Shown piece by piece: positions 7,781 through 17,329 of a stretch of 64,000 nucleotides of DNA. The notes under the pieces are model-generated. The model made no database searches. It was not told where the DNA came from and was given only the letters and a program-made list of their open reading frames with translations. A program made the position numbers and the translations under genes. The first letter of the stretch is position 1. Each line of letters opens with the position of its first letter. The DNA is from Roseiarcus sp963741405. GTDB taxonomy: Bacteria; Pseudomonadota; Alphaproteobacteria; Rhizobiales; Beijerinckiaceae. The DNA lies in the NCBI GenBank assembly GCA_963741405.1, contig CAVUHX010000054.1, positions 21,282-85,281 on the forward strand, written 5' to 3'.

Positions 7781-9118
7781 TCAGCGCACCAGCGCCGCGA
7801 CCGTCTCGACCAACTTCTTCACGTCCACCGCATAGGCGAAAGGCGAGTCCTTCTGGTGGCGCGGGATGGCCGCCAGTAAGTCTTCGGACTGGCGCTGGAA
7901 CAGCACGACGTGCTCGAGCCCCACCATCGCGCAGAGGTGCGCCGACCACGGATCGTGCTGGCCCTCGGCGATGATCTCCACCACCTTCGTTCCCGGCCGG
8001 CAGAACATCGCGTTCCCCATAGCGGCCCCGAATTCGCAGACGATGATCTCCGCATCGGCAAAGATGAGAACCTGCTCGTCGAACGACAGCTTTTCCGGCT
8101 GGATGGCGACGAAGCCGAGCGGCTTCAGCGCGTCGATCATCGCCGACCGGTTCACGAGGTTGCGGCTGTTGGCGAGGCCGCGGCAGACGAGAATCCGGGC
8201 CGGCGAGGCAGGCGCCGGCGCCGCCTTGCGGACGTTCGCCAGGATCGCGGCGAACGAATCCTTGTGTTGCGGGTGGGCGTTCTGACTCGCTTCGCCGCTA
8301 TGGCGGTTGCTGACGATGGCGTGCTCGAGGAAGACCGGCTGAGGACGGATCTCACGGACCAGCCCGGGCGGGACGTCGAGCCGCGCGATCAGGGCCCGCT
8401 GCCAGGGTTTCAGCGTCCAGGTCAGCATCGGAGCGCCAATCCGCGCGCCAAGGTGAATGAGAGGCACGATGTCGAGGAGATAGTGCCCGTAATTCGGCTG
8501 CTCGGAATTGGCGACGAGGAGATGCTCGCCAAGCATCCTCGGCGCGTGCTTCAGGCGGTCGGGATAAAAGAAATGCCCGGTCTTTCCGTCGGGCACGGGC
8601 CGCTCGAGGATCGAAGGGATCGAAGCGAGAAACCCCTCCTGGAATGGCCCGAGGAACGAGTGCCGCCACACCAGCCCCTGTTCCGACAGAAGGAGGCCGA
8701 GTTTGGGGAACCAGTACTGGCCGACGAGATGCTCGAGCGTCATTGCCGGGGCGTGGACCCTGTGGGCGATGTAATGCATCGCCTCGGTCGTGGTCGAATT
8801 GACGCTCAGCGGATGGAGCTTCGTCCCGTATTCCGCCGGTTCGACGACCGTGCATTGGGCGAGTGGCGGCGGCAAGCGGCCCTCGAACGGGACCTCCGCG
8901 AGCGTGGTCGTCCAGTCGACAGAAACCGAAACCCCATCGCCCGAGCGAGCGGCCATCGCGCGGCGCAGCCGGAGCCGGACAGACTTCAGTGGCATGCGCA
9001 CGGCCTTGCGCCAGAGCCCGTGCAGCGCGCGGCTGACCCGCATCTGCGTCACGTTCTCGACGGCGCCGGATGTCGTGGAGGTTCGGCGGGTGTACCGCAA
9101 GAAGAGGTCCTGTTCCAA
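7781..9118 (-). CDS. glycosyltransferase family 61 protein
   Basis: The 445-residue product matches the GT61/DUF563 fold. The region NSEQPNYGHYLLDIVPLIHL contains the NYGHYLLD signature, followed by a middle segment ILVCRGLANSRNLVNRSAMI and a C-terminal motif FADAEIIVCEFGAAMGNAMF ending in a conserved PGTKVVEI. Members transfer sugars to exopolysaccharide, lipopolysaccharide or proteins. No signal peptide or membrane helix is apparent, so it probably acts in the cytosol. The start is a TTG in the best reading; an internal ATG near residue 26 (MRVSRAL) is an alternative. It stands alone between tetR and a divergent yhaO-like gene, so its target polymer cannot be inferred from context. Confidence 0.75.
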   Translation of the reverse strand: MEQDLFLRYTRRTSTTSGAVENVTQMRVSRALHGLWRKAVRMPLKSVRLRLRRAMAARSGDGVSVSVDWTTTLAEVPFEGRLPPPLAQCTVVEPAEYGTKLHPLSVNSTTTEAMHYIAHRVHAPAMTLEHLVGQYWFPKLGLLLSEQGLVWRHSFLGPFQEGFLASIPSILERPVPDGKTGHFFYPDRLKHAPRMLGEHLLVANSEQPNYGHYLLDIVPLIHLGARIGAPMLTWTLKPWQRALIARLDVPPGLVREIRPQPVFLEHAIVSNRHSGEASQNAHPQHKDSFAAILANVRKAAPAPASPARILVCRGLANSRNLVNRSAMIDALKPLGFVAIQPEKLSFDEQVLIFADAEIIVCEFGAAMGNAMFCRPGTKVVEIIAEGQHDPWSAHLCAMVGLEHVVLFQRQSEDLLAAIPRHQKDSPFAYAVDVKKLVETVAALVR

Positions 9119-9257
9119 AATTCGGACGGCGGGCCGGAGCGCGCCGATGGCGCGCCCTTTGCCTCAGCGCGGTCGCCTCGGCAAGTGGGCTTATCCACCG
9201 CCTTCTTGGCTCCGGCGATGACAATGCCCGAATCGGAGACTACCGCTCTAGGTTCCC

Positions 9258-10529
9258 ATGGCGTTCCGATTCGTCCACACGGCCGACATCCACCTCAATT
9301 CACCGCTGCGCACACTGGCGCTGCGCGACCCGGCGCTCGCCGACATGATCGGCGGGGCGACGCGCAAGGCATTCTCTGCCGTCATCGACCTCTGTCTCGC
9401 CGAGCAGGTCGACGCCCTCCTGATCGCCGGCGACCTCTACGACGGCGAGCAGACCTCGATGAAGACGGCGCGCTTTCTCGCCGACCAGCTCAAGCGTCTG
9501 CACGAGGCGGAGATCCCGGTCTACATCATCCGCGGCAATCACGACGCTGAGTCGCGCATCACCAAGGAGTTGATCCTGCCGGATACGGTGAAGGTGTTTA
9601 CCGGACGGGCTGAGGTTGTCGTGCGCGGCGCCGGCGCCTTCGACGTCGCCGTTCACGGAATCAGCTTCGCGCAGAAACATGCCCCCGACAGTCTGCTGCC
9701 CAAGTTTCGCGAGCCGGTGTCCGGCGCGGTCAATATCGGGATGATGCATACGAGCCTCGGCGGCTCGCCGGCGCACGATCGCTACGCGCCCTGCGCGCCT
9801 GTCGACCTGCACGGCCACGGGTTCGCCTATTGGGCGCTCGGCCACGTTCACCAGCGTTCAGTCGAAGAGGGCAGGGCGACGATCGTGATGCCGGGCAATC
9901 CGCAGGGACGCGACATCAACGAAGCCGGTCCGAAGTCGGCCTCACTCGTCACGATCGACGATGGCGGAAAGATTGCGGTCGAGGAACGGCTGACGAGCGT
10001 CGCCGAATTCCGGCGCGTTCCAGTCGATCTTTCCGGCGCCGAGGACTGGCGCGCGGCGCTCAGGCGGATTGAGGGTGACCTCGCGGCCGAGCGCACGACG
10101 GCGGCGAGCGAGCACCTCGTCGCCAGGTTGACGCTGCACGGGGCGACACCGCTTGCCTGGCGGCTGCGAAGCGACGCAGACCTGCTCGAAGAGGAGACGC
10201 GGCGAATCGGATCCGATCTCGGACGAGCCTGGCTCGACAAGATCGAAATCCGTTGCGACGAGCCGCGTGTCGCAGAACGCGCCTCCGTCGATCCGGTCGC
10301 CGAGTTGAGGCTCCTCATGGAGAATGAGGTTGCCCGGTCGAAGGTTTTCCGCGACGAGCTCGCGAGCATCGCCGAGGAACTGCGCAGCCATCTGCCGCCC
10401 GGCTTACGCGAGGACCTCTTTGGCGGCGACGCCGGGGCTTTCGCTGAAGCCATGGGCGTCTTTGCGCGCGAGGGGAGCGACGACGTGCTCGCATGGCTGC
10501 GGGCGGCTGACAAGGATTCCGGCGCATGA
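9258..10529 (+). CDS. YhaO/SbcD-like metallophosphoesterase (DNA exonuclease subunit)
   Basis: The 423-residue protein has all five metallophosphoesterase motifs: VHTADIHL (Asp10, His12), AGDLYDG near 54, RGNHDAES near 92, and MMHTS and GHVHQ near 165-200. This fold forms the two-metal nuclease of SbcD/Mre11. Long C-terminal helices would bind the partner ATPase. Its stop overlaps the ATG of the next gene by 4 bases, a YhaN/SbcC-like ATPase, matching the conserved yhaO-yhaN pairing. The pair is expected to process DNA ends. Because the ATPase gene is frameshifted, the nuclease may lack its partner. The nuclease gene itself is intact. Confidence 0.85.
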   Translation: MAFRFVHTADIHLNSPLRTLALRDPALADMIGGATRKAFSAVIDLCLAEQVDALLIAGDLYDGEQTSMKTARFLADQLKRLHEAEIPVYIIRGNHDAESRITKELILPDTVKVFTGRAEVVVRGAGAFDVAVHGISFAQKHAPDSLLPKFREPVSGAVNIGMMHTSLGGSPAHDRYAPCAPVDLHGHGFAYWALGHVHQRSVEEGRATIVMPGNPQGRDINEAGPKSASLVTIDDGGKIAVEERLTSVAEFRRVPVDLSGAEDWRAALRRIEGDLAAERTTAASEHLVARLTLHGATPLAWRLRSDADLLEEETRRIGSDLGRAWLDKIEIRCDEPRVAERASVDPVAELRLLMENEVARSKVFRDELASIAEELRSHLPPGLREDLFGGDAGAFAEAMGVFAREGSDDVLAWLRAADKDSGA

Positions 10530-13500
10530 GGATCGAACGGCTCGTTCTCACGCGCTACGGGCGGTTTGCCGACTACGCGATTGACTTCGGCGCCCGGCCC
10601 ACGTCCGGTCCGGACTTCCACATCATCTACGGCCTCAACGAAGCCGGCAAATCGACCGTCGCGGCAGCGATCCTCGACCTCCTTTTCGGCATCGAGGAAA
10701 GGTCGCCCTTTGGCGCCGCGAAGGGCCGGGCGAGCGTGCCGAACTGGCACGCCTACAACACGATGAGGATTGAGGCCCGTCTGGAGGTGAACGGGGAGGC
10801 GGTCGAAATCGCGCGCTTGAAGCGCGACAGGGCGAGCCTCGTCGACCACGACAACCTGGCCTTCGATGAAGCTGCGCTCCGGACCGAGCTCGGCGGCGTC
10901 GACCGCAAGGCCTTCCGAACGATGTTCTCGCTCGACGACGAGAGCCTGGAGGATGGCGGCCAGATGATCCTCGCGAGCAAAGGCGATCTGGGGCAACTTC
11001 TGTTCTCGGCGAGCGCAGGGCTTCCGGGGATAAGCGCGCAACTTGATATTCTGCGTGTCCGCGCTGACGAATTCCACAAACGGCTCAGCCGAAGCTCCAA
11101 GCTGATCGAGCAGAAGCGGGCGCTCGATGCGCTGAAAGAGGAACGGGACCGACTCGATACGGCTGCCTCGGCCTACGCCGACATCGTGTCCCGCCGCGAC
11201 GAGGCGAAGGCGGCTCACGATGCAGCGGCGAGGGCGCTGGGCGAGCGACGGACCCGCGCCGAGGCGATCCGCCGGCTCCTCGCCGGGGCACCGCATTTCG
11301 TGGCGCTCGTTGAAGCGGAGCGGCGGCTTACGCCGCTAGCCGATCTGCCGGCCCCCCCGGCCGGCTGGCCCGAGGAACTTGCGGGCCTTCAGGCCGAGGC
11401 GATAAGGCTGACGACCCAGAAGGAGAACGCGGAAGCCACCATCAAGGCTTTGGAGGAAGAACTCGAACGGGTCGGCGACGATCCGGCCGCGCTCGCTTTC
11501 GCCGCGCGGGTCGATAGCTGGCGAGAAAAGCGCAGCCGGTTTGATGCGGCCGATGACATCCCCGTCCGCCGGATCGAATTGGCGACGAAACACGCGCTTG
11601 TCGCCGATATTCTGCGCCGGCTCGGTCGCGAGGGTGAGGCAGAGCCGAGAATCCTGCTGCTGCCCGCACGGACGGTCGGCGCGCTGGATGAGCTGATCGC
11701 GTCTGCGTTCGGGCGTGGAGTCGAAGCTCGCCGCGGCGTGCGACACGCTGGAGTCCGCGCGAGGGGCGCTTGCTGAAGCGATTGAGGCTGCGCCGCAACC
11801 GGAGGTCGAACTCCGCGGCGGTCGAGCTTCTGAAGAGACGGCTCGCAGTGGCGCGAAGCGACAACTCCGCATCTCGCATGCGGTCGGCGCGGGAGGAGGC
11901 CGAAAAGGGCAAGCGGAACCTCCTCGAGGCGCTCGATGCGTTGAAGCCTTGGACGGGTGGGCCTGAGGCGCTTCGTTCGGTCGAGGTCCCGGGCGCGGCC
12001 GAAATGGTCGCGCTTCGCGACCGCGAGGCGCAGGCGCGGGCGCTTCGGCGGACCTGCGCCGACAGCGTCGCTCAGAAGAGCGCCGAGGTGGGGCGGCTCG
12101 CGGCGGAGGCCGCGGCGGCGGCGCGGGCGGCCGATCTCGTGGGCGACGACGAGGCGGCCGCGTTGCGTGCTGCCCGCGACGCAGCGTGGGCCGCGCACCG
12201 GAATGCACTCACAGCCCCGACTGCCGATGCGTTTGAAGGCGCTCTGCGGCGCGATGACGCCGCCGGCGCCGCGCGACTTGTCTATGCGCGGGAGCTTGCC
12301 GCCGCAGCGCGAAAGGGCCGTGTCTCTTGCAGGCGTCGAAGCTGACCGGACGCGCGCGGAAGCGGATCTGGAGGCGGCGGACCGGGAATTGAACGGCCTC
12401 GCGCACGAAGTTGCGGCGCTGGCGCCGGCGCCTGTTCCGTCGGCCCGCGATCCGATCGGTTTTCTCGACGGCTGGCGGGCGAAGCGAGACGAGGCACTGG
12501 CCGCTTATGATGCGTTGCATGCGACAGAGGACGCTGTCCGGCGCCACTTCGAAAACGCCGAGCGCGTGCGACTGGCGCTCTGCGAAGGGCTTCGCGAGGC
12601 TGGAGTCCCTCACGAACAGGGTGCGCAGGCGGAGCGCCTGTTCGAGGTGGCCGAGACTGCAATTGCGGCCGCGGTGAAGGCCGAGGCGGCGAGCGTAAAG
12701 GTCAAGGAGCGGCGTGCGGAGCTCGGACGCGCCGAAGGCAAGCTCAGAACGGCCGAAGCCGAAGACAAGCGCTGGCGCGAGGCTTGGGGTACGGCCCTGG
12801 CGCGACTCTTGGCTCACCGCGGCGTCCGACGTTCCGAGCGTCGGCGCCATGAGGCAGACGCTGAAGGCGTTCGATGACCTGCGTGTCGCGATGAAGGATT
12901 GCGCCGATCTCGAGCACCGCATCGATGCGATGGAGCGCGACCGTCAAACATTCGCCGAGGAGGTCGCGTCGGTCTCCGGGGCGCTCGGACTAGCGCCGGA
13001 CGCGGACGCAACCAGGCTCGCCGACGTGGTCGCCGCGCGGATCGCGTCGGCGCGCGAGAGGCGGCGCCGGCGCGACGAAAAGGAGACGGCGCTCGCCGCG
13101 GCGCGGCGGAAGGACACGGAGATTGCGGAAGCGCTGGCAGTCAATGGAAAGCTCGCCGCGGCGATGACCGGACTGTTTCGAAGTCGCCTCGCTCGCCGAG
13201 GTCGCCGGCAAGCTCGACGACTGCAAGCGGCGCGACGCCTTGCGCTCGGAGATCGACCGGGAGTTCGCGCGCCGTCCTTTCGGCGAATGTCGCCAGGTCG
13301 TTCGAGGCGGCGCGCGCGGCGCTCGAGGCCGTAGACCGCGAAGCGCTCGAACAGGAGGTCGCCGAGCTCGCCGCGCGCGCGCCGGTGGACGAGGCTGCGC
13401 ATGCGCAGAGGTTTGCGCTGCTCGACGGTGCGGAGAAGGCGCTCGCCGCCGTCGGCGGTGACGACGCGGTCGCCCGGATTGAGGAGAAGCGACGAACCAT

Positions 13501-14002
13501 CCTCGAGGAAATCAAGGACGGCGCCCGGCGCTATCTTGGGCTGCGCGCCGGCGTCGCGGCCGCCGACCAGGCGCTGCGGCTTTATCGCGAGCGCCATCGC
13601 GGCGCCATGATGGAGCGCGCCTCGAAGGCCTTTTCCGAGATCAGCCGCGGCGCCTATCGGGCGCTGACGACGCAGCCAAGCGGACAGAACGAGACGCTGA
13701 TCGCGCTCGGCGCCGACGGCGGCTCAAAACTGGCCGAGCAACTGTCGCGCGGCGCGCGCTGCCAGCTCTATCTCGCGCTGCGGGTCGCGGGCTATCACGA
13801 ACTCGCAAAGTCCCGCCCGCCGGCGCCTTTCGTCGCCGACGACATCATGGAGACCTTCGATCATTTCCGTGCCGAAGAGGCGCTTCGGCAGTTCGCCGAC
13901 ATGGGACGGGTGGGGCAGGTCATCTACCTGACCCACCACCTGCACCTGGCCGAGATCGCCAAGAAAGCGTGCCCGGAGGCGCAGGTGCACGAGCTGGCTT
14001 AG
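10526..14002 (+). pseudogene. YhaN/SbcC-like SMC-type ATPase, multiply frameshifted
   Basis: The span would encode about 1,159 residues. The N-terminus has RYGRFADYAIDFG and the Walker A GLNEAGKST. A long coiled-coil-like middle rich in Ala, Glu and Arg follows. The C-terminus has the ABC signature region SRGARCQLYLALRVAG, the Walker B PFVADDIMETFD and a terminal YLTHHLHL switch. Tracking homology by frame shows changes near 11705, 11810, 12325, 12830, 13180 and 13285, so no single frame spans both ATPase halves. SMC-like ATPases need both halves together, so this is non-functional as read. Six single-base changes in one gene is either advanced decay or a locally poor sequence. Start overlaps yhaO (ATGA). 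Confidence 0.82.
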
Positions 14003-14010
14003 GGCGGTCG

Positions 14011-14048
14011 GCAGCTTCCTTCCCCAGCGAGCTGGGGAAGGAAGCTGC
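14011..14048. terminator. perfect 18-bp stem between convergent genes, likely bidirectional terminator
   Basis: GCAGCTTCCTTCCCCAGC, a 2-base GA centre, then its exact reverse complement. It lies 8 bases after the yhaN-like stop and 7 bases before the end of the convergent binding-protein gene, where a shared terminator is expected. There is no long T-run, so rho-independent function is not proven. Confidence 0.6.
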
Positions 14049-14055
14049 GGAAGCC

Positions 14056-15144
14056 TCAGCTCTGCACGCCCTTGACGTACCAGTCGATCACCGCGAGGTC
14101 GGCGTCCTTCATTCGCTCGCCCTTGGCGAGGCGCTCCTTGCCGGCCTGATCCATGATCGGGCCGGCGAAGACGTCGTAGGAGCCGTCCTTCCAGCCGGCG
14201 ATGATCTTGTCGGCGGCCGCCTTGACGTTGTCGGGCAGCGCCTTGTTGTAGGGCGACATGACGACGGCGCCTTCTTTCATGCCCCACCAGGCGTCGTCGG
14301 GCTTCCAGGTCCCGTCGATCATCGCCTTGGCGCGCGAAATGTAATAGGGGCCCCAGATGTCCTCGATGGCGGTGAGCTGCGTCTTGGGCGCAAAACGCGA
14401 CATGTCCGCGGCGTTGCCGAAACACCACACCTTCCGCTGCTCGGCGACCTGCAAGCCTGCCGGGCTGTCGGTGTGCTGGGCAACGACGTCGCAGCCAAGA
14501 TTTGCCAGAGTCTGCACCGCCGCTGCCTCTTTGGAAGGATCGAACCAGGAGTTGATCATGATGAGCTTGGTCGTGACCTTCGGATTCACCGCCTGCGCTG
14601 CGAGGGTGAAGGCGTTCACGCCCTGCGCCACCTCCGGCACCTTATACGAGCCGAGATAGCCTACTGTGTTCGAATTCGTCATCAGGCCCGCGATCGCGCC
14701 CTCGACCGCGCGGCCCTGATAGAAACGTGAATTGTAGGTGCCGAGATTGTCGGCATGTTTGTAGCCGGTGCAGTGCTCGAATTTCACGTTCGGGAACTGC
14801 TTGGCGGCCTCGACCGTCTGTTCCATGTAGCCGAACGTCGTTGCGAAGATGAGCTTGTGGCCCTGCTCAGCAAGGTCCTTGATGACCGGCGTTGCGCTGG
14901 CGTCCTCCTTCACGTTCTCGACATAGTCGGCGACGACCTGGCCCTTCAGCGCGTCGACCATCGCCTTGCGGCCCTTCTCGTGAGCCCAAGTCCAGCCGTA
15001 GTCGCCGGTCGGTCCCAGATAGACGAACCCGACCTTGAGGGGTTCGCCCGCAACGGAGCGGCGGGCGAGCGCCGTCAGCGCCAGCCCTGCGGCCGCCCCG
15101 GTCACGAAATTCCGGCGCGTGACGAAACCCACATTACCCTCCAT
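14056..15144 (-). CDS. BMP-family ABC transporter substrate-binding protein (second copy)
   Basis: The 362-residue protein has a twin-arginine-like leader (VTRRNFVTGAAAGLALTALA) and the BMP/PnrA binding fold: LKVGFVYLGPTGDYGWTWAH, FATTFGYMEQTVEAAKQFPN, GTYNSRFYQGRAVEGAIAGL and PDDAWWGMKEG. BMP proteins bind nucleosides or related compounds in the periplasm and feed a two-permease, one-ATPase importer. It is strongly similar along its whole length to the neighbouring protein at 15282-16358, so the two arose by tandem duplication. They share the leader RRNFV. An in-frame GTG ten bases downstream of the chosen ATG is an alternative start. Substrate is unknown; the neighbouring deaminase suggests a purine-type compound. 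Confidence 0.88.
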   Translation of the reverse strand: MEGNVGFVTRRNFVTGAAAGLALTALARRSVAGEPLKVGFVYLGPTGDYGWTWAHEKGRKAMVDALKGQVVADYVENVKEDASATPVIKDLAEQGHKLIFATTFGYMEQTVEAAKQFPNVKFEHCTGYKHADNLGTYNSRFYQGRAVEGAIAGLMTNSNTVGYLGSYKVPEVAQGVNAFTLAAQAVNPKVTTKLIMINSWFDPSKEAAAVQTLANLGCDVVAQHTDSPAGLQVAEQRKVWCFGNAADMSRFAPKTQLTAIEDIWGPYYISRAKAMIDGTWKPDDAWWGMKEGAVVMSPYNKALPDNVKAAADKIIAGWKDGSYDVFAGPIMDQAGKERLAKGERMKDADLAVIDWYVKGVQS

Positions 15145-15281
15145 TTTCTGATCGGCAGTCGCCGATGAGCGTCGAGCCAACTGCCAAGTTTAGAGGCGAG
15201 CGGCGCGCGGCGGAAGACCTGCAATCAGCGCAATCTTCGCCGCGTCGTCACATGTCGCCTGGGGAAGGGGGCAGAGGCCCC

Positions 15282-16358
15282 TTAGCTCTGGATACCCTTG
15301 ACGTACCAATCCGTCACCAGCATGTCCGCGTCCTTCATGCGTTCGCCCTTTGGCACGCGCTCCTTGCCGGACTGATCGGAGATGGGGCCGGTGAAGACCT
15401 CGTAACTTCCATCCTTGGTGCCTGCGATGATCTTGTCGGCGGCGGCTTTCACGTTGTCTGGCACCGCCTTGCTGTAGGGCGCCATGCCGAGGAGTCCCTC
15501 CTTCATGCCCCACCAAGTGTCATCAGGCTTCCAGGTTCCATCGAGGACGGCCTTGGCGCGCAAGATGTAGTAGGGGCCCCACAGGTCGAGGCTCGCCGTC
15601 AAATGCGCGTGGGGCGCGAAGCGGGACATGTCTGCGCCATAGCCGAACCCGTAGATTTTGCGCTTCTCGCAGACCTGAAGCACCGCCGGACTGTCAACGT
15701 GCTGCGCGATGACGTCGCAGCCGAGATTGGCAAGCGTCTCGGCCGCCGCGGCCTCCTTGGCGGGATCGAACCAGGTGTCGATCATCACGAGCTTGGTGGT
15801 GATCTTCGGATTGACGGCCTGCGCCGCAAGCGTGAAGGCGTTCACTCCCATCACCACTTCCGGAATCTTGAACGACCCGACAAATCCGATCACGCCCGTC
15901 TTTGACATCATGCCGGCGATCGTGCCGGTCACGGCACGGCCTTGATAGAAGCGCGAGTTGTAGGTGCCGACATTGTCGGCGCGCTTGTAGCCGGTACAGT
16001 GCTCCCACTTGACGTCGGGGAACTGCTTGGCGGCCTCGAGCGTCTGGTCCATGTAGCCGTAGGAGGTCGTGAAGATGAGCTTGTGGCCCTGCTGCGCCAG
16101 GTCTTTCATGACCGGGACCGCACTCGCGTCCTCCTTCACGTTCTCAACATAATCGGCGACGACTTGTCCTTTCAGGGCGTTGAGCAACTCCTTGCGGCCC
16201 TGCTCGTGCGACCAAGTCCAGCCATAGTCGCCGATCGCGCCGAGATAGACGAAGCCGACCTTGAGGGGCTCGGCGGCGAAGGCGCTTCGGCGGAGCGCGG
16301 GCAGGGCGAGGCCGGCCGCTGCCGTCTTCACGAAGTTACGGCGTGTCACAATTTTCAT
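15282..16358 (-). CDS. BMP-family ABC transporter substrate-binding protein (first copy)
   Basis: The 358-residue protein begins MKIVTRRNFVKTAAAGLALP, a Tat-like leader ending near AFA, and then LKVGFVYLGAIGDYGWTWSH and further BMP-family segments (CTGYKRADNVGTYNSRFYQG, PDDTWWGMKEG). A strong AAGGAG ribosome-binding site lies 7 bases before the ATG. It follows the two permease genes by 29 bases, so it is the operon's main binding protein, with the paralogue 137 bases further downstream. It would capture the substrate in the periplasm and dock on the permease pair encoded at 16388-18417. It is intact. Confidence 0.9.
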   Translation of the reverse strand: MKIVTRRNFVKTAAAGLALPALRRSAFAAEPLKVGFVYLGAIGDYGWTWSHEQGRKELLNALKGQVVADYVENVKEDASAVPVMKDLAQQGHKLIFTTSYGYMDQTLEAAKQFPDVKWEHCTGYKRADNVGTYNSRFYQGRAVTGTIAGMMSKTGVIGFVGSFKIPEVVMGVNAFTLAAQAVNPKITTKLVMIDTWFDPAKEAAAAETLANLGCDVIAQHVDSPAVLQVCEKRKIYGFGYGADMSRFAPHAHLTASLDLWGPYYILRAKAVLDGTWKPDDTWWGMKEGLLGMAPYSKAVPDNVKAAADKIIAGTKDGSYEVFTGPISDQSGKERVPKGERMKDADMLVTDWYVKGIQS

Positions 16359-16387
16359 GTCTGTCTCCTTGTTCGTGATATGTTGCT

Positions 16388-17329
16388 TCAACTGTTGGGC
16401 ATGAAAGGTCGGCCGAGGCAGGCGGGCGCCTCGCTGCCCGCGACGTCCCTGGCCGACATGAAGGCCAGCACGGCGATCGCCATGACATAGGGCATCGACG
16501 CCCAGAACTGCGAGGGCAGGAACGAGAAACCGGATGCCTTGGCGTAAAGCTCGAGCGTCATCAGAATTCCGAAGAAATAGGCGCCAAGGAGCAGGCGGCC
16601 TGCGCGCCAGCCCGAAAAGACGACCAAGGCCAGCGCGATCCAGCCTCGTCCGGCCGTCATCTGCTCGGCCCACATCGGGGTGATGACCATCGAGAAATAG
16701 GCGCCGCCGATTCCCGCCATCGCACCGCCGAAGGCTATCGCCGCGTATCGGATCGCGATCACCGGATAGCCGATTGAATGGGCGGAAATGTCGTTCTCGC
16801 CGACCGCACGCAGGACGAGTCCGGCGCGAGTGCGGTTCAGGAACCACCCGACGAGCAAAATCATGATGAGCGCGAAATAGACGAGCGGACTGTAGCCGAA
16901 CAGCACCCGCCAGAACGGGTCGCCGGCCATCGCGTCCGGGAACACCTGGCTGAACGGCGGAATGACCATACCGACAAAACCCGCGCCGATCAGCGACGAC
17001 AGACCGATCCCGAAAATCGCGAGCGCGAGGCCGGTCGCGACCTGATTGGACCCCAATGTCAGGACGAGCACCGCGAACAGCATCGATGACGCCGCTCCCG
17101 CGACACCGGCCGAGAGCACGCCGACCCAGGGCGCCCAGTCTCCGAGGACGTCGCCGAAGGTGAACGCGGAGGCGAAGCCGCTGACTGCGCCGATCAGCAT
17201 CATCCCCTCGACACCGAGATTGAGGACGCCGCTCTTTTCGACGACCAGTTCTCCGGTCGCAGCGAGCAGGATGGGCGTCGTCACACCGATCACCGTAACG
17301 AGCGCGTCGATGAAGAAGCCCACGTTCAC
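16388..17329 (-). CDS. ABC transporter permease, BMP/nucleoside type (second permease)
   Basis: The 313-residue membrane protein starts at GTG (VNVGFFIDALVTVIGVTTPI), overlapping the previous permease stop by 4 bases. It has about eight hydrophobic segments and the conserved GELVVEKSGVLNLGVEGMML motif, typical of YufQ/NupQ-like members of the BPD_transp_2 family, plus RAVGENDISAHSIGYPVIAI in the cytoplasmic coupling region that contacts the ATPase. It would form a heterodimeric channel with the 17326-18417 product. Longer in-frame extensions upstream run inside the other permease gene and are not coding. Confidence 0.88.
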   Translation of the reverse strand: MNVGFFIDALVTVIGVTTPILLAATGELVVEKSGVLNLGVEGMMLIGAVSGFASAFTFGDVLGDWAPWVGVLSAGVAGAASSMLFAVLVLTLGSNQVATGLALAIFGIGLSSLIGAGFVGMVIPPFSQVFPDAMAGDPFWRVLFGYSPLVYFALIMILLVGWFLNRTRAGLVLRAVGENDISAHSIGYPVIAIRYAAIAFGGAMAGIGGAYFSMVITPMWAEQMTAGRGWIALALVVFSGWRAGRLLLGAYFFGILMTLELYAKASGFSFLPSQFWASMPYVMAIAVLAFMSARDVAGSEAPACLGRPFMPNS

